Assembly: GCF_003726035.1 (NCBI RefSeq)
Contig: NZ_QICD01000001.1
Coordinates: forward strand, 246,877 to 310,876
From: Paraeggerthella hongkongensis
Lineage (GTDB): Bacteria > Actinomycetota > Coriobacteriia > Coriobacteriales > Eggerthellaceae
Length of the DNA stretch: 64,000 nucleotides
Direction of reading: 5' to 3'
This document shows, one piece after another, positions 1 to 7,220 of this stretch. Below the pieces are notes generated by a model that was not told the DNA's origin, did no database searches, and was given only the letters and a program-made list of their open reading frames with translations. The position numbers and the translations under genes were made by a program. Position 1 is the stretch's first letter; every line of letters starts with the position of its first letter.

Positions 1-180
1 GGCGATGATGATGGCTCCGGCGGAAGCGTCCTGCGCCATGTTCTGGGGGAGGTTGTAGATGCCTCCGCCGATCATCGCGCTGATGACGATGCCCACCAGG
101 CCGATCAGGCCAACTTTTTTGGAGCTGTCCTGCGCCGGTGCGCCGCTTCCGTTGGAACCGGGTGCGGTGTTGTCTGCCAT
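1..180 (-). CDS. APC-family amino acid permease/antiporter, N-terminal fragment
   Basis: The first ~60 codons of an integral membrane transporter run off the left edge of the window. After a short Gly/Ser/Ala-rich cytoplasmic start comes a Lys-Lys-Val-Gly-Leu-Ile-Gly-Leu-Val stretch and the motif [16 protein letters not shown]. This is the unwound first transmembrane helix that carries substrate in APC superfamily basic amino acid/amine antiporters. It is encoded just downstream of, and on the same strand as, a histidine decarboxylase, so a histidine/histamine exchanger is the natural guess. The gene also resembles arginine/ornithine antiporters, and the fragment is too short to decide substrate. 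The start ATG is at 178-180. Family call is firm; specificity is inference from the neighbour. Confidence 0.8.
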   Translation of the reverse strand, partial: MADNTAPGSNGSGAPAQDSSKKVGLIGLVGIVISAMIGGGIYNLPQNMAQDASAGAIIIA

Positions 181-255
181 GATTCCAATCCTTGTCGAAT
201 GAGGGCGCGCCCGCCAGGGCGGACGCGCCGGGGTGCGAATGGGGTGCGCGAGGCG

Positions 256-1212
256 CTAGTTTGCCAGGTCCGTAAGCGGTTCGAAGTCCATCTGCTTGAG
301 CCAGTCGGACAGGTGCAGGCTGTTGAGGGATGCGAAGCCGGTTGCGGGCACGGCGTTGCGCGCGAGCGTGACGTAGGGTCCTACGGTGATGGCGTTGCCG
401 ATCTCGTTGGGCTTCATCATGCGGTAGGCGAAGCTCACGTACGTGCGGTCGAACAGCACGCTTGAGTCGCGCCCGCATTCGACCACGGACCAGACGATCT
501 CTTTGCGATGCTGCTCCAGGTAAGCCAGCATGTCCTGCTCGTTGTCGTTTTCGGTCCAGACGCCGGCGTCTTCGATGAAGAGGTCGGCTGCGAAATCGCG
601 GTCGGCGGAAAGCGAGATAGCGATGAACGACCACACGCCGTACGCTTCGCCTTCCTTGAGCGGGCGGTCTTCCTTGGGGCGGTACGCCGTGATCCCCTTG
701 TTGGCGCAGATGGTGTGCGCGCCGGGGATGGGGTGGTAGCGGCGGTTCTCGGCCGTTCCGAACAGTTCGATGCCGGCGTTGAGCAAAGGCTGCGCGTCGA
801 ACACCTTGAGCTCGCTGCCGTCGAACTGCTTCTCGGTGAACAAAGGCGTGCTTGCACCTGATGCGATGTCGTCATGTCGGGCCAGGTCGTAGCCCCAAAC
901 CTGTCCGGCCATGCCGCAGAACGACGAGGCGGTCAGCATGTTGATCTGGCCGACGTAGGCATCGGCCGTCTCGGCTTTGTCGTAGGTGACGATGCCGTCG
1001 ATCAGCATGTCGTTGGTTTTCTCGACCGTGCCGGCGGACACCTTGAGCACCGATACGTATCCGTTGCCGTACGCGCCCGGCATGCCGTAGCCGTCGCAGT
1101 AGTCGTCGTACGGGCTGATGGCGGTCTTGTCGATGTGCGGTGCACGCATGGTTGCGTGGAGGTCGGGGGTGCGGGCGATGGTGCGGTTGCGGCGCTCTTC
1201 GATGTTCTTCAT
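256..1212 (-). CDS. hdcA: Pyruvoyl-dependent histidine decarboxylase proenzyme
   Basis: A 318-residue protein that converts histidine to histamine and CO2. The sequence follows the Lactobacillus-type enzyme closely: AISPYDDY near residue 31, GNGYVSVLKVSAG near 50, DGIVTYDKAET near 72, then GQINMLTASSFCG at residues 89-100. In this family the proenzyme self-cleaves between the two serines (96/97 here), giving a beta chain and an alpha chain with an N-terminal pyruvoyl group. The catalytic-glutamate region IEDAGVW is also present. Start chosen at ATG 1212 because AAAGGA lies just upstream; a longer reading frame has no such site. A possible -10 (TACAAT on the minus strand) lies at 1247-1252. 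The downstream permease suggests an acid-resistance or energy-yielding decarboxylation pair. No processing partner (HdcB) is seen in this part of the window. Confidence 0.93.
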   Translation of the reverse strand: MKNIEERRNRTIARTPDLHATMRAPHIDKTAISPYDDYCDGYGMPGAYGNGYVSVLKVSAGTVEKTNDMLIDGIVTYDKAETADAYVGQINMLTASSFCGMAGQVWGYDLARHDDIASGASTPLFTEKQFDGSELKVFDAQPLLNAGIELFGTAENRRYHPIPGAHTICANKGITAYRPKEDRPLKEGEAYGVWSFIAISLSADRDFAADLFIEDAGVWTENDNEQDMLAYLEQHRKEIVWSVVECGRDSSVLFDRTYVSFAYRMMKPNEIGNAITVGPYVTLARNAVPATGFASLNSLHLSDWLKQMDFEPLTDLAN

Positions 1213-1326
1213 GAGGGTCCTTTCGTTGCGGATACGATTCGCGCAGATTGTAGGACGGCCCGGTTTTCGCGTCCCGGGCGGCGAGAAGATGCGACCGAGC
1301 CGTGCCCCCACCGATAACGAAGCGTT

Positions 1327-1412
1327 GAATGAGACAAAGGGACGAGGTCAATGACTCATTTTCTAGCCTGCGGCCGAAAATGAGTCATTGACCCCGTCCC
1401 TTTGTCTCATTC
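1327..1412. repeat. REP-like long palindromic element, copy 1
   Basis: Two 37-bp arms (1327-1363 and 1376-1412) match at 36 of 37 positions around a 12-bp loop. Core words are AATGAGACAAAGGGAC and TCATTGACCCCGTCCC. It lies between the divergent hdcA and tetR genes. The same core recurs at 10900-11002 and 48535-48622, always intergenic. Such elements are usually non-autonomous and mobilised by a Y1/REP-associated transposase; none is encoded here, so mobility is inference. Confidence 0.9.
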
Positions 1413-1444
1413 GTAGGGGTTTTCCCTTGCATGAGAGGCTTTTG

Positions 1445-1500
1445 TTTGACGGAGAAGGCGGCCCACCTATATATTACAACTGTTATATAACGCTTGTAAT
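1445..1500 (+). promoter_or_regulatory. Promoter and nested palindromic operator of the tetR/flavoprotein operon
   Basis: A -35 TTGACG (1445-1450) and -10 TATATA (1468-1473) are separated by 17 bp. A 28-bp operator (1473-1500) follows: outer arms ATTACAA (1473-1479) and TTGTAAT (1494-1500) enclose the perfect inner palindrome GTTATATAAC (1482-1491), all on one symmetry centre. It ends just before the ribosome-binding site GGAGGTG (1503-1509). This layout is expected for a self-repressing TetR-family gene. Binding by the adjacent regulator is inference. Confidence 0.75.
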
Positions 1501-1513
1501 TTGGAGGTGCGAA

Positions 1514-2116
1514 ATGCCCGAGCAGAAGGTTGTTCGCGAGGCGGTGCTGGACGCGGCTCTTTCCCTTGTGAGGGAGCGCGGCGAGAGCGCTTTGAGCGCT
1601 CGGGCGATAGCCGAGCGGGCGGGTTGCTCAGTGCAGCCTATTTACAGTCTGTTCGGCGACATGAAAAGCTTGGTGAAGGCCCTGTACGACCATGCGCGAG
1701 CTTGGGTTGCGGCATACAATCGCGAGCATGAGCACAGAGCTTCGAACGTTTTCGAGGCGAACGGGTTCTCTCATCTGCGCCTTGCCCGCACGGAGGGCAA
1801 CTTGTTCCGGTTCTTGTACTTGTCGGCTCATATGGATGCGGCCAGTTTCGAAGACGTGTACCGAAGCGTGGCCCTGCCGAACGTGGAGCGGTGCGTGGTG
1901 GAATCGAGCGGCTTGCGGCCATCGGCGGCGCATGCGCTGTACCTGCACATGATCGTGTACACCCACGGTATGGCGACCATGCTCGCTTCGGGCGCGCGTT
2001 TCACCGATGAAGAACTGCATGCGCGGATGGACGAGGCCTTCAGGAGTTTTCTGGCTTTGGCGGAGCATGGCGACGGCTCTGGTGCGGCAGTCGATGGAAA
2101 GGAGCGTGCGGTATGA
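1514..2116 (+). CDS. TetR/AcrR-family transcriptional regulator
   Basis: A 200-residue one-component repressor. The N-terminal helix-turn-helix is clear: AALSLVRERGESALSARAIA followed by ERAGCSVQPIYSLFGDMKSLVKAL at residues ~10-55, the standard TetR DNA-binding fold. The remaining helices form a ligand-binding domain that cannot be assigned a ligand. Start is the ATG at 1514, five bases after GGAGGTG. The stop overlaps the next start (ATGA at 2113), so it is translationally coupled to two flavoprotein genes. A symmetrical operator sits directly over its own promoter region (1473-1500), so autoregulation of the three-gene operon is likely. The inducer may be a redox-active or electrophilic compound, judging from the downstream genes; this is a guess. 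Confidence 0.88.
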   Translation: MPEQKVVREAVLDAALSLVRERGESALSARAIAERAGCSVQPIYSLFGDMKSLVKALYDHARAWVAAYNREHEHRASNVFEANGFSHLRLARTEGNLFRFLYLSAHMDAASFEDVYRSVALPNVERCVVESSGLRPSAAHALYLHMIVYTHGMATMLASGARFTDEELHARMDEAFRSFLALAEHGDGSGAAVDGKERAV

Positions 2117-2619
2117 GCGGGCGATTGGTGATATACGACGCGGGTGATCTGGGGGAAGAGGCGTTCGAACGAGGATTTTCCGATCAAGACACGATGTTCT
2201 CGGCAACGCCCGAAGTGCGGATGTGCATCGGATGCTTCGGATGCTGGGTCAAAACCCCGGGTACGTGCGTGCTGCGCGACCGGTGTCAGCAGATGCCGCA
2301 GCTTTTGCGGCAAAGCGATGCGGTGGTGGTTGTGAGCCCCTTGGTGTACGGGGGCTATTCCTGCTCCGTCAAGGCTGTGTTCGATCGGTCTATCGGGTAC
2401 CTGCTGCCGTACTTCCGCATGGTCGATGGTCAGATGCATCATGCCATGCGCTACGATCATGCGTATCGCCAGGAGGTTCATTTCTATGGGCCCAGCACGC
2501 ACGAGGAACGTGATCTGGCGCGTCGCTTCGTTCGGGCGAACGCGGTCAACTTCAACGTTTCAGAGGTCGATGTGCATTTTCACGAGGGCGTGGAGCAAGC
2601 GAAGGAGGCTGCGCTATGA
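2113..2619 (+). CDS. Flavodoxin-fold NAD(P)H:FMN oxidoreductase family protein with Cys cluster
   Basis: A 168-residue protein of the flavodoxin-like NADPH-dependent FMN reductase superfamily. A cysteine-rich segment CIGCFGCWVKTPGTC lies near residues 38-52, followed by a DAVVVVSPLVYGGYSCSVKAVFDR stretch typical of the FMN-phosphate and dimer-contact region of these reductases. The Cys spacing resembles iron-sulfur flavoproteins and related multimeric flavodoxin family members, but cluster binding is not proven. It overlaps the tetR stop by four bases and the next gene by four bases, so all three are one operon. A role in reductive detoxification or electron transfer under control of the TetR regulator is inferred. 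Confidence 0.75.
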   Translation: MSGRLVIYDAGDLGEEAFERGFSDQDTMFSATPEVRMCIGCFGCWVKTPGTCVLRDRCQQMPQLLRQSDAVVVVSPLVYGGYSCSVKAVFDRSIGYLLPYFRMVDGQMHHAMRYDHAYRQEVHFYGPSTHEERDLARRFVRANAVNFNVSEVDVHFHEGVEQAKEAAL

Positions 2620-3245
2620 ATGCAGTGCTGTTGTGCGGAAGCCCGCGAGCCAAGAAAAGCAATTCGGCGTACTTGCTTGAGCAGTTGAGGGATCGCATGG
2701 AAAAGGATGCGCTTGCGGAGGTGCGCCAAGCTGCAGCCGCGATCTCGGACGCGAACGAGCGCCTTGCCGAATCGGTGGCTGCAAGCGATGTTTTGGTGAT
2801 CGCCTTGCCGTTGTGCGCGGATGCGATACCTTCCGCTTTGTACGAGGCGCTCGATCGAATCCGCGAGCATGTTTCAAGGGCGCAGACGGCGCCGATGCTC
2901 TACCTGATCGTCAACAGCGGATTCTACGAGGCGCGTCAGAACGAATTGGCCATCGAGATGTTGTGGAACTGGTGCGCTGCTTGCGGCATGCGCCGCGGTC
3001 GGGCTTTGGCGGTCGGAGCGGGCGAGATGTCGCAGGTTGCGAAGATGGGCGCCGGTCCGCTTAAGAACCTGGGACGCGCTTTGGACGAGCTGGCGAACGA
3101 TATCGGGCAGGGGCGATCGGGCGAGACGATGTTCGTGGAACCTAACTTCCCCCGCCTGTTCTACCGGATGGCGGGGCATCGCTCTTGGAACGAGCAGGCG
3201 AAAAAGAACGGCCTGAAGCCGCGTGATCTGCTGCGCGCGGAGTAG
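2616..3245 (+). CDS. NADPH-dependent FMN reductase-like flavoprotein
   Basis: A 209-residue flavodoxin-fold protein beginning with MNAVLLCGSPRAKKSNSAYL. The GSPR..SNS turn is the phosphate-binding loop of NADPH-dependent FMN reductases. The later VLVIALPLCADAIPSALYEALDRI segment matches the second flavin-contact strand. It is the third gene of the tetR operon (start overlaps the preceding stop at 2616). Two different flavodoxin-fold proteins side by side suggest a two-component or heteromeric redox partner pair, which is inference. Substrate is unknown. Confidence 0.75.
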   Translation: MNAVLLCGSPRAKKSNSAYLLEQLRDRMEKDALAEVRQAAAAISDANERLAESVAASDVLVIALPLCADAIPSALYEALDRIREHVSRAQTAPMLYLIVNSGFYEARQNELAIEMLWNWCAACGMRRGRALAVGAGEMSQVAKMGAGPLKNLGRALDELANDIGQGRSGETMFVEPNFPRLFYRMAGHRSWNEQAKKNGLKPRDLLRAE

Positions 3246-3283
3246 CCGGGGCTGCCGATGCGGCGCCCGCGCTGTGGGAGGAT

Positions 3284-3513
3284 TCATTCCGGCGCGTAGT
3301 CGAGCTTCCGGGGTGCGAATATCTCGCGCAACCTCGCGGCGGACTCTTCGGCGGACAGGGTTTCGGGGTGGTATGCTCCTCGATTTCCGCTTCGCGTAGA
3401 GCCGGGTATACCCGGTTGCGCCGTGCGGCTGCTTGCGTGCATACGTCGTTGAGCGGCGTGCGCAGATCGGCTATAGGCCTGATGATGGGAAGCGGTGCAA
3501 TCGGGGAGGGCAT
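3284..3513 (-). pseudogene. Remnant of a prevent-host-death (Phd/YefM-type) antitoxin
   Basis: An ATG at 3513 with a good Shine-Dalgarno (AAAGGAG) opens MPSPIAPLPIIRPIADLRTP, the characteristic start of Phd/YefM antitoxins (the RPIxDLR motif). After about 29 codons the family sequence is lost. A later segment with REAEIEEH is in frame, and then the frame must shift by one to read the plausible antitoxin tail HPETLSAEESAARLREIFA, ending at a TGA at 3284. The piece is far shorter than an intact antitoxin (~85-100 residues), so an internal deletion plus a frameshift is the simplest reading. No toxin gene is adjacent. It is probably the relic of a lost toxin-antitoxin pair. Confidence 0.65.
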
Positions 3514-3683
3514 AGCACTCCTTTCAATGTGCTTTATCAAGTACACAATGCTATCTGAAATAAAGCATATGAAAGAAGACGGGATATTCGGATATTCTTG
3601 CTTGACCCTCTCGTTACGGGAGGGCTTATGCTGTATTCCGGTGCTCGGGCGATCGACGAGTGCCCGAGGTGAAGGAGGCCAGC

Positions 3684-4454
3684 ATGCCGCATGAGAAAAC
3701 CTATACGGTTCACCAACTTGCCGACTTGTCGGGCGTGACCGTGCGCGCGCTGCATCATTACGACGAAACGGGGCTGGTCCGGGCGCAGCGCGCTGCGAAC
3801 GGATATCGGCTGTACGGCCCTGCGGAGGTGGATCGGCTGCAGCAGGTTCTGCTGTATCGCGAAGCCGACATGTCGCTTGGCGACATAAAGCGGCTGCTCG
3901 ACGATCCGGCGTTCGATGCGCGGGAGGCTTTGGCCGGGCATTTGCGCGAGTTGCGGTCTCGTCGTGCTCGCATTGATGGATTGATCGCGAGCGTTCAGAG
4001 AACGCTCGCCAGCTTGGAAGGACAAGAAACCATGAAGGATAAGGAGAAGTTCGAGGCGTTCAAGAAGGGCCTCGTCGAGGAAAACGAGAAGAAGTACGGC
4101 GCGGAGGTGCGCGAACGTTGGGGCGATGAAGCCGCCGACGCCAGCAATGCGAAGCTTATGGGCATGAGCGAGGAGCGCTACCTTGCCGTGCAGGCGCTTG
4201 AAGCCCAGATCAAGGACTCGCTGCTGGCCGGCATGGCTACGGGCGATCCGGCGGGCGAGGATGCCCGTCGCGCAGCCGACCTGCACCGGCAATGGCTGTG
4301 CGCATTCTGGAAGGACGGCACGTACTCGAAGAAGGCGCATGCTTGCTTGGCCGAGGGCTATGTAGCCGACGAACGCTTCAAGGCGTATTACGAAGCATGG
4401 GCCCCCGGTGCGACTGCGTTTCTGCGCGACTCCATCAAGGCGTACTGCTCGTAG
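3684..4454 (+). CDS. MerR-family regulator with TipAS antibiotic-recognition domain
   Basis: A 256-residue regulator. Residues 1-70 are a winged MerR domain: YTVHQLADLSGVTVRALHHY, then DETGLVRAQRAANGYRLYGPAEVDRLQQVL. A coiled dimerisation helix with SRRARIDGLIASVQRTLASLE follows. Residues ~110-256 (KFEAFKKGLVEENEKKYG onward, with the ...FWKDGTYSKKAH... segment) match the TipAS domain, which in TipA proteins binds thiopeptide antibiotics. The ATG at 3684 is preceded by AAGGAGG. It stands alone, with a hairpin terminator at 4478-4513 after the stop. Regulons of such proteins usually include multidrug efflux or peptide-antibiotic defence; its targets are not visible here. Confidence 0.9.
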   Translation: MPHEKTYTVHQLADLSGVTVRALHHYDETGLVRAQRAANGYRLYGPAEVDRLQQVLLYREADMSLGDIKRLLDDPAFDAREALAGHLRELRSRRARIDGLIASVQRTLASLEGQETMKDKEKFEAFKKGLVEENEKKYGAEVRERWGDEAADASNAKLMGMSEERYLAVQALEAQIKDSLLAGMATGDPAGEDARRAADLHRQWLCAFWKDGTYSKKAHACLAEGYVADERFKAYYEAWAPGATAFLRDSIKAYCS

Positions 4455-4477
4455 TTGCGTCGGGAACGGGTGGCCGC

Positions 4478-4513
4478 TTCGGCTGGACGCTATGGGAGCG
4501 GCGTCCAGCCGAA
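4478..4513. terminator. Perfect hairpin between convergent genes
   Basis: Arms of 13 bp (TTCGGCTGGACGC at 4478-4490 and its exact complement at 4501-4513) surround a 10-base loop. It lies between the ends of the MerR gene and the DUF1016 gene, where it could terminate both. There is no U-tract. Confidence 0.6.
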
Positions 4514-4541
4514 ACTCGCGCACGGTTGGCATGCTCCTCGG

Positions 4542-5591
4542 TTATCGCTCTTTTGCCGTGGGGCTGGGGTGATCGTTCTCTTCGCTCGCGAGCAGGCAGG
4601 TTGTTTCGAGGGCTTGCGACAACTCTTCTTCGGTCGGCAGGCAGAGCACGTACTGCGAGGCGAATATTCCCCTCCCATCGGCGAGTGCGGAGTACTTGGC
4701 CACCGTTTTGCTACGATTGGCGCAGAGGACGATCCCGATCGTGGGGTTATCGTCGGCTCGGGTGCATTGATCGTCGAACAGGCGAACGCAGAAGTCCATC
4801 TGGCCGATGTCCTGCGGCGTGAGCTTCCCTGTTTTCAAATCGATCAATACGAAGCACTTGAGGATGTAATGGTAAAACACAAGATCGATGTAGTAATGGT
4901 CGCCGTCGGCACTGATGCGTTGTTGACGAGCGACAAACGAGAATCCCTTTCCCAGTTCCAGCAGGAATTGCTGAAGCTTGTTCAGGAGCGCTTGCTCCAA
5001 ATCCGTTTCCAGGAAGTCTGAATTTCCGTTCAGATCGAGGAAGTCAAGAACGTACGGGTCTTTGAGGACGTCGTCCGCCTTGGTCGGAGGCTCAAGCTGC
5101 TGGATCTCTTGCCGGACCTTGTCTTTTCCCTCCGCACGGGTGGCCAGCAGGCGTTCGTAGTAGAACGAGTGGATTTGTCGATCAAGCTGTCGCACCGTCC
5201 AACGCTCCTCGATGGCGGAGCGGACGTAGAAGTCGCGCCGAACGGGGTCTTCTACACGGATGATCAGGCGATAGTGCGACCAGCTCAATTCGGCACACAC
5301 TGTGTGCCGAATTGGGTACGCAAGATACAGCTGGCGCATGGCGCGGAGGTTTCGTTCCGTGAACCCCTTGCCGAACTCGGCGGTCAGCCGCTCGGACAGG
5401 TATTTCATGAGGCGCTTTCCGTATTCGGCACGGTCTCCCTGCGCCTCGGCGATTTGTCGCCCGATTTCTCAATAGGCGGAAACCATCGCGTCGTTCACGG
5501 CGGCAGCGGCTTTCATGCGCGCTGACGCGAGCGTGGAGCGAACGGATTGGTAAACCGTTTCATCCGAGGCGGAATCGTAAAGCTGTTCCAT
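4542..5591 (-). pseudogene. DUF1016/YhcG-type PDDEXK nuclease gene interrupted by one nonsense codon
   Basis: Read through, this is a 349-codon gene for a YhcG-like protein: an N-terminal DUF1016 helical domain and a C-terminal PD-(D/E)XK nuclease, with YIDLVFYHYILKCFVLIDLK holding the Asp and the DLK catalytic residues. The frame is open from ATG 5591 (upstream GGGGG) except at codon 41 (5469-5471), where TGA replaces the TGG expected in the conserved YWEIGR motif. The frame continues correctly on the other side (EIGRQIAEAQGDRAEYGKRL). An internal ATG at 5408 could give a truncated protein. The near-consensus promoter at 5672-5700 is intact, so inactivation looks recent. YhcG proteins are linked to phage defence and DNA repair. 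Confidence 0.85.
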
Positions 5592-5671
5592 GGACAGCCC
5601 CCTTTCAAGAAGGCGGCTGTCCTTTGCAAGAAAGTTAGGGTAGCACCCAACCAACGTATATTACGTGGTTC

Positions 5672-5700
5672 ATTATATAGAACAAAAGTTCGTGTATCAA
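5672..5700 (-). promoter_or_regulatory. Near-consensus sigma-70 promoter of the DUF1016 gene
   Basis: On the minus strand a -35 TTGATA (5695-5700) and a perfect -10 TATAAT (5672-5677) are separated by exactly 17 bp. The -35 overlaps the stop codon of the upstream moxR-like gene. This is the strongest promoter match found in the window. Confidence 0.8.
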
Positions 5701-7220
5701 GCGTTTTCTTCCGTCAAATCAAGCCGGTTGATGCGGTCGGCCAGGTCGGCTCCGCGCTCGTAGAACAGCAGGCTCTTGTTGTGTTCGAAGTACTGCTCGC
5801 AGCCGTGGTCGTTAATGAAGGCCATGCTGTAGCGGTTGACCGATAGGTCGGTGACCAGCAGCAACATCTCCTGGCTTTCCCCGAATGCGCGCTCTACGAA
5901 CGCAAACGCGTTGTCGAGCGCTTGCCCGGCGGCGCCCACATGCTGGTCAAGCGCGCTGACTGATTCGCCGAACAACTGCTTCACCTGGGAGAACGGTACC
6001 GACCCGCCCGTGTGGCGCATGGCTCGGTCGAACAGTGCCAGCGTGCGCTCGTAGGCCACGTACTTCTCGTCCGACAGCAAGCCGTTCTTGCGCTCCGTTT
6101 CCAGCTGGCGCTGCAAGGCCGCAGATCGGTCGCGTAGCAACGGCAGCACGTCGCATGCGTCCGCATCTCCCTCATTCGCGCCCGCCGCGTCGCGGATGGC
6201 CGCAAGTTCGCGATGCGCGAACGCAACTGCGCGTTCCTCCAGAACGGCATCGCGCACGCGTCCGCCCAATGCGTCGGTGATCAGCCCCATGAGGGAAACG
6301 CGCTCGTCGAAAGCAGCCTCCCGCGCGCGTTCGAGCACGGTTTCGTCCTCGTCGCCCGTCAAAATGCGGTCGATCTGGTAGTCGGCGCGGTATTTGGTGA
6401 ACAAGTCATAGTACACGGAGAAGCGTTTCGATATTTCGGCGTTCTGCACGTACTGGCTTACCAGCAGTTCGTCCACGGGAATGCCCTGCTCCTCGTAAAG
6501 CTTCATCATGGAAGAGAGGTCGTCCCATCCGCGCGCGGTGACGAACGACTTGCCGTCCACCGTGGTTTCCATGTGGTAGAAATGGTTGCGCTCGATGTCC
6601 AGATACGTCAATACGGCAGGGTGAACTCCCTGTTCGACGGCGTAGTCGCGCCAAACCGCGAAATCGGGGTCCACGTCGATGCGCTTGAGGCGGTCCCAGG
6701 TGGCAATGTCGAAATCGTGCGCGGTGCGGTTGTATTCGGTCGGGTTTCCGGCCGTGACCACGATCCAGCCGTCGGGCACGCGATGCCGGCCGAACACCTT
6801 GTACTGCAAGAATTGCAGCATGGCGGGCGTCAGCGTTTCGGACACGCAGTTGATCTCGTCGAGGAACAGGATGCCTTCGCGCCGCCCGGTCGCTTCCATG
6901 GCATCGTACACGGCGGCGATGATCTCGCTCATCGTGTACTCGGACACGTCGTACTCAACGCCGTCGTAGGTCTTTTTCGTGATGAACGGCAGGCCGAGCG
7001 CGCTTTGGCGCGTGTGGTGCGTCATCGAGTAGGACACGAAGCCTACGTCGAGCTCCTGCGCTATCTGCTCCATGATGGCCGTCTTGCCGATGCCGGGCGC
7101 GCCTAGCAAGAACACCGGGCGCTGACGTTCGGTGGGCAGTCGGTAGTTGCCGAACGCGTCCTTTGCGAAGTAGGCTATCATTGCGTTTTTGATCTGGTCT
7201 TTTGCTTGCCGGATGTTCAT
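5697..7220 (-). CDS. MoxR-type AAA+ ATPase
   Basis: A 507-residue AAA+ ATPase. Walker A GAPGIGKTAI lies near residues 38-47, Walker B ILFLDEINCV near 110, and sensor-1 VVTAGNPTEYN near 145, giving the MoxR/RavA-like order. The C-terminal half is mainly helical and partner-specific. Start is the ATG at 7220, which overlaps the stop of the upstream VWA-like gene by four bases, so the two are co-translated. MoxR ATPases work as chaperones that remodel or insert cofactors into targets with help from a VWA-domain partner, and this pair fits that scheme. The client is unknown. A longer frame extends upstream to ~7964 but lies inside the VWA gene and has no start signal. Confidence 0.88.
   Translation of the reverse strand: MNIRQAKDQIKNAMIAYFAKDAFGNYRLPTERQRPVFLLGAPGIGKTAIMEQIAQELDVGFVSYSMTHHTRQSALGLPFITKKTYDGVEYDVSEYTMSEIIAAVYDAMEATGRREGILFLDEINCVSETLTPAMLQFLQYKVFGRHRVPDGWIVVTAGNPTEYNRTAHDFDIATWDRLKRIDVDPDFAVWRDYAVEQGVHPAVLTYLDIERNHFYHMETTVDGKSFVTARGWDDLSSMMKLYEEQGIPVDELLVSQYVQNAEISKRFSVYYDLFTKYRADYQIDRILTGDEDETVLERAREAAFDERVSLMGLITDALGGRVRDAVLEERAVAFAHRELAAIRDAAGANEGDADACDVLPLLRDRSAALQRQLETERKNGLLSDEKYVAYERTLALFDRAMRHTGGSVPFSQVKQLFGESVSALDQHVGAAGQALDNAFAFVERAFGESQEMLLLVTDLSVNRYSMAFINDHGCEQYFEHNKSLLFYERGADLADRINRLDLTEENA

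Noticed and set aside
1388..1513. N-terminal extension of the TetR protein starting MTPSLCLI
   Set aside because: This sequence comes from the palindromic repeat; the true start has GGAGGTG and lies after the operator.
5469..5471. Selenocysteine or programmed read-through at the in-frame TGA
   Set aside because: The codon replaces a conserved Trp (YWEIGR), not a Cys, and no SECIS-like hairpin is evident after it; a nonsense mutation is simpler.
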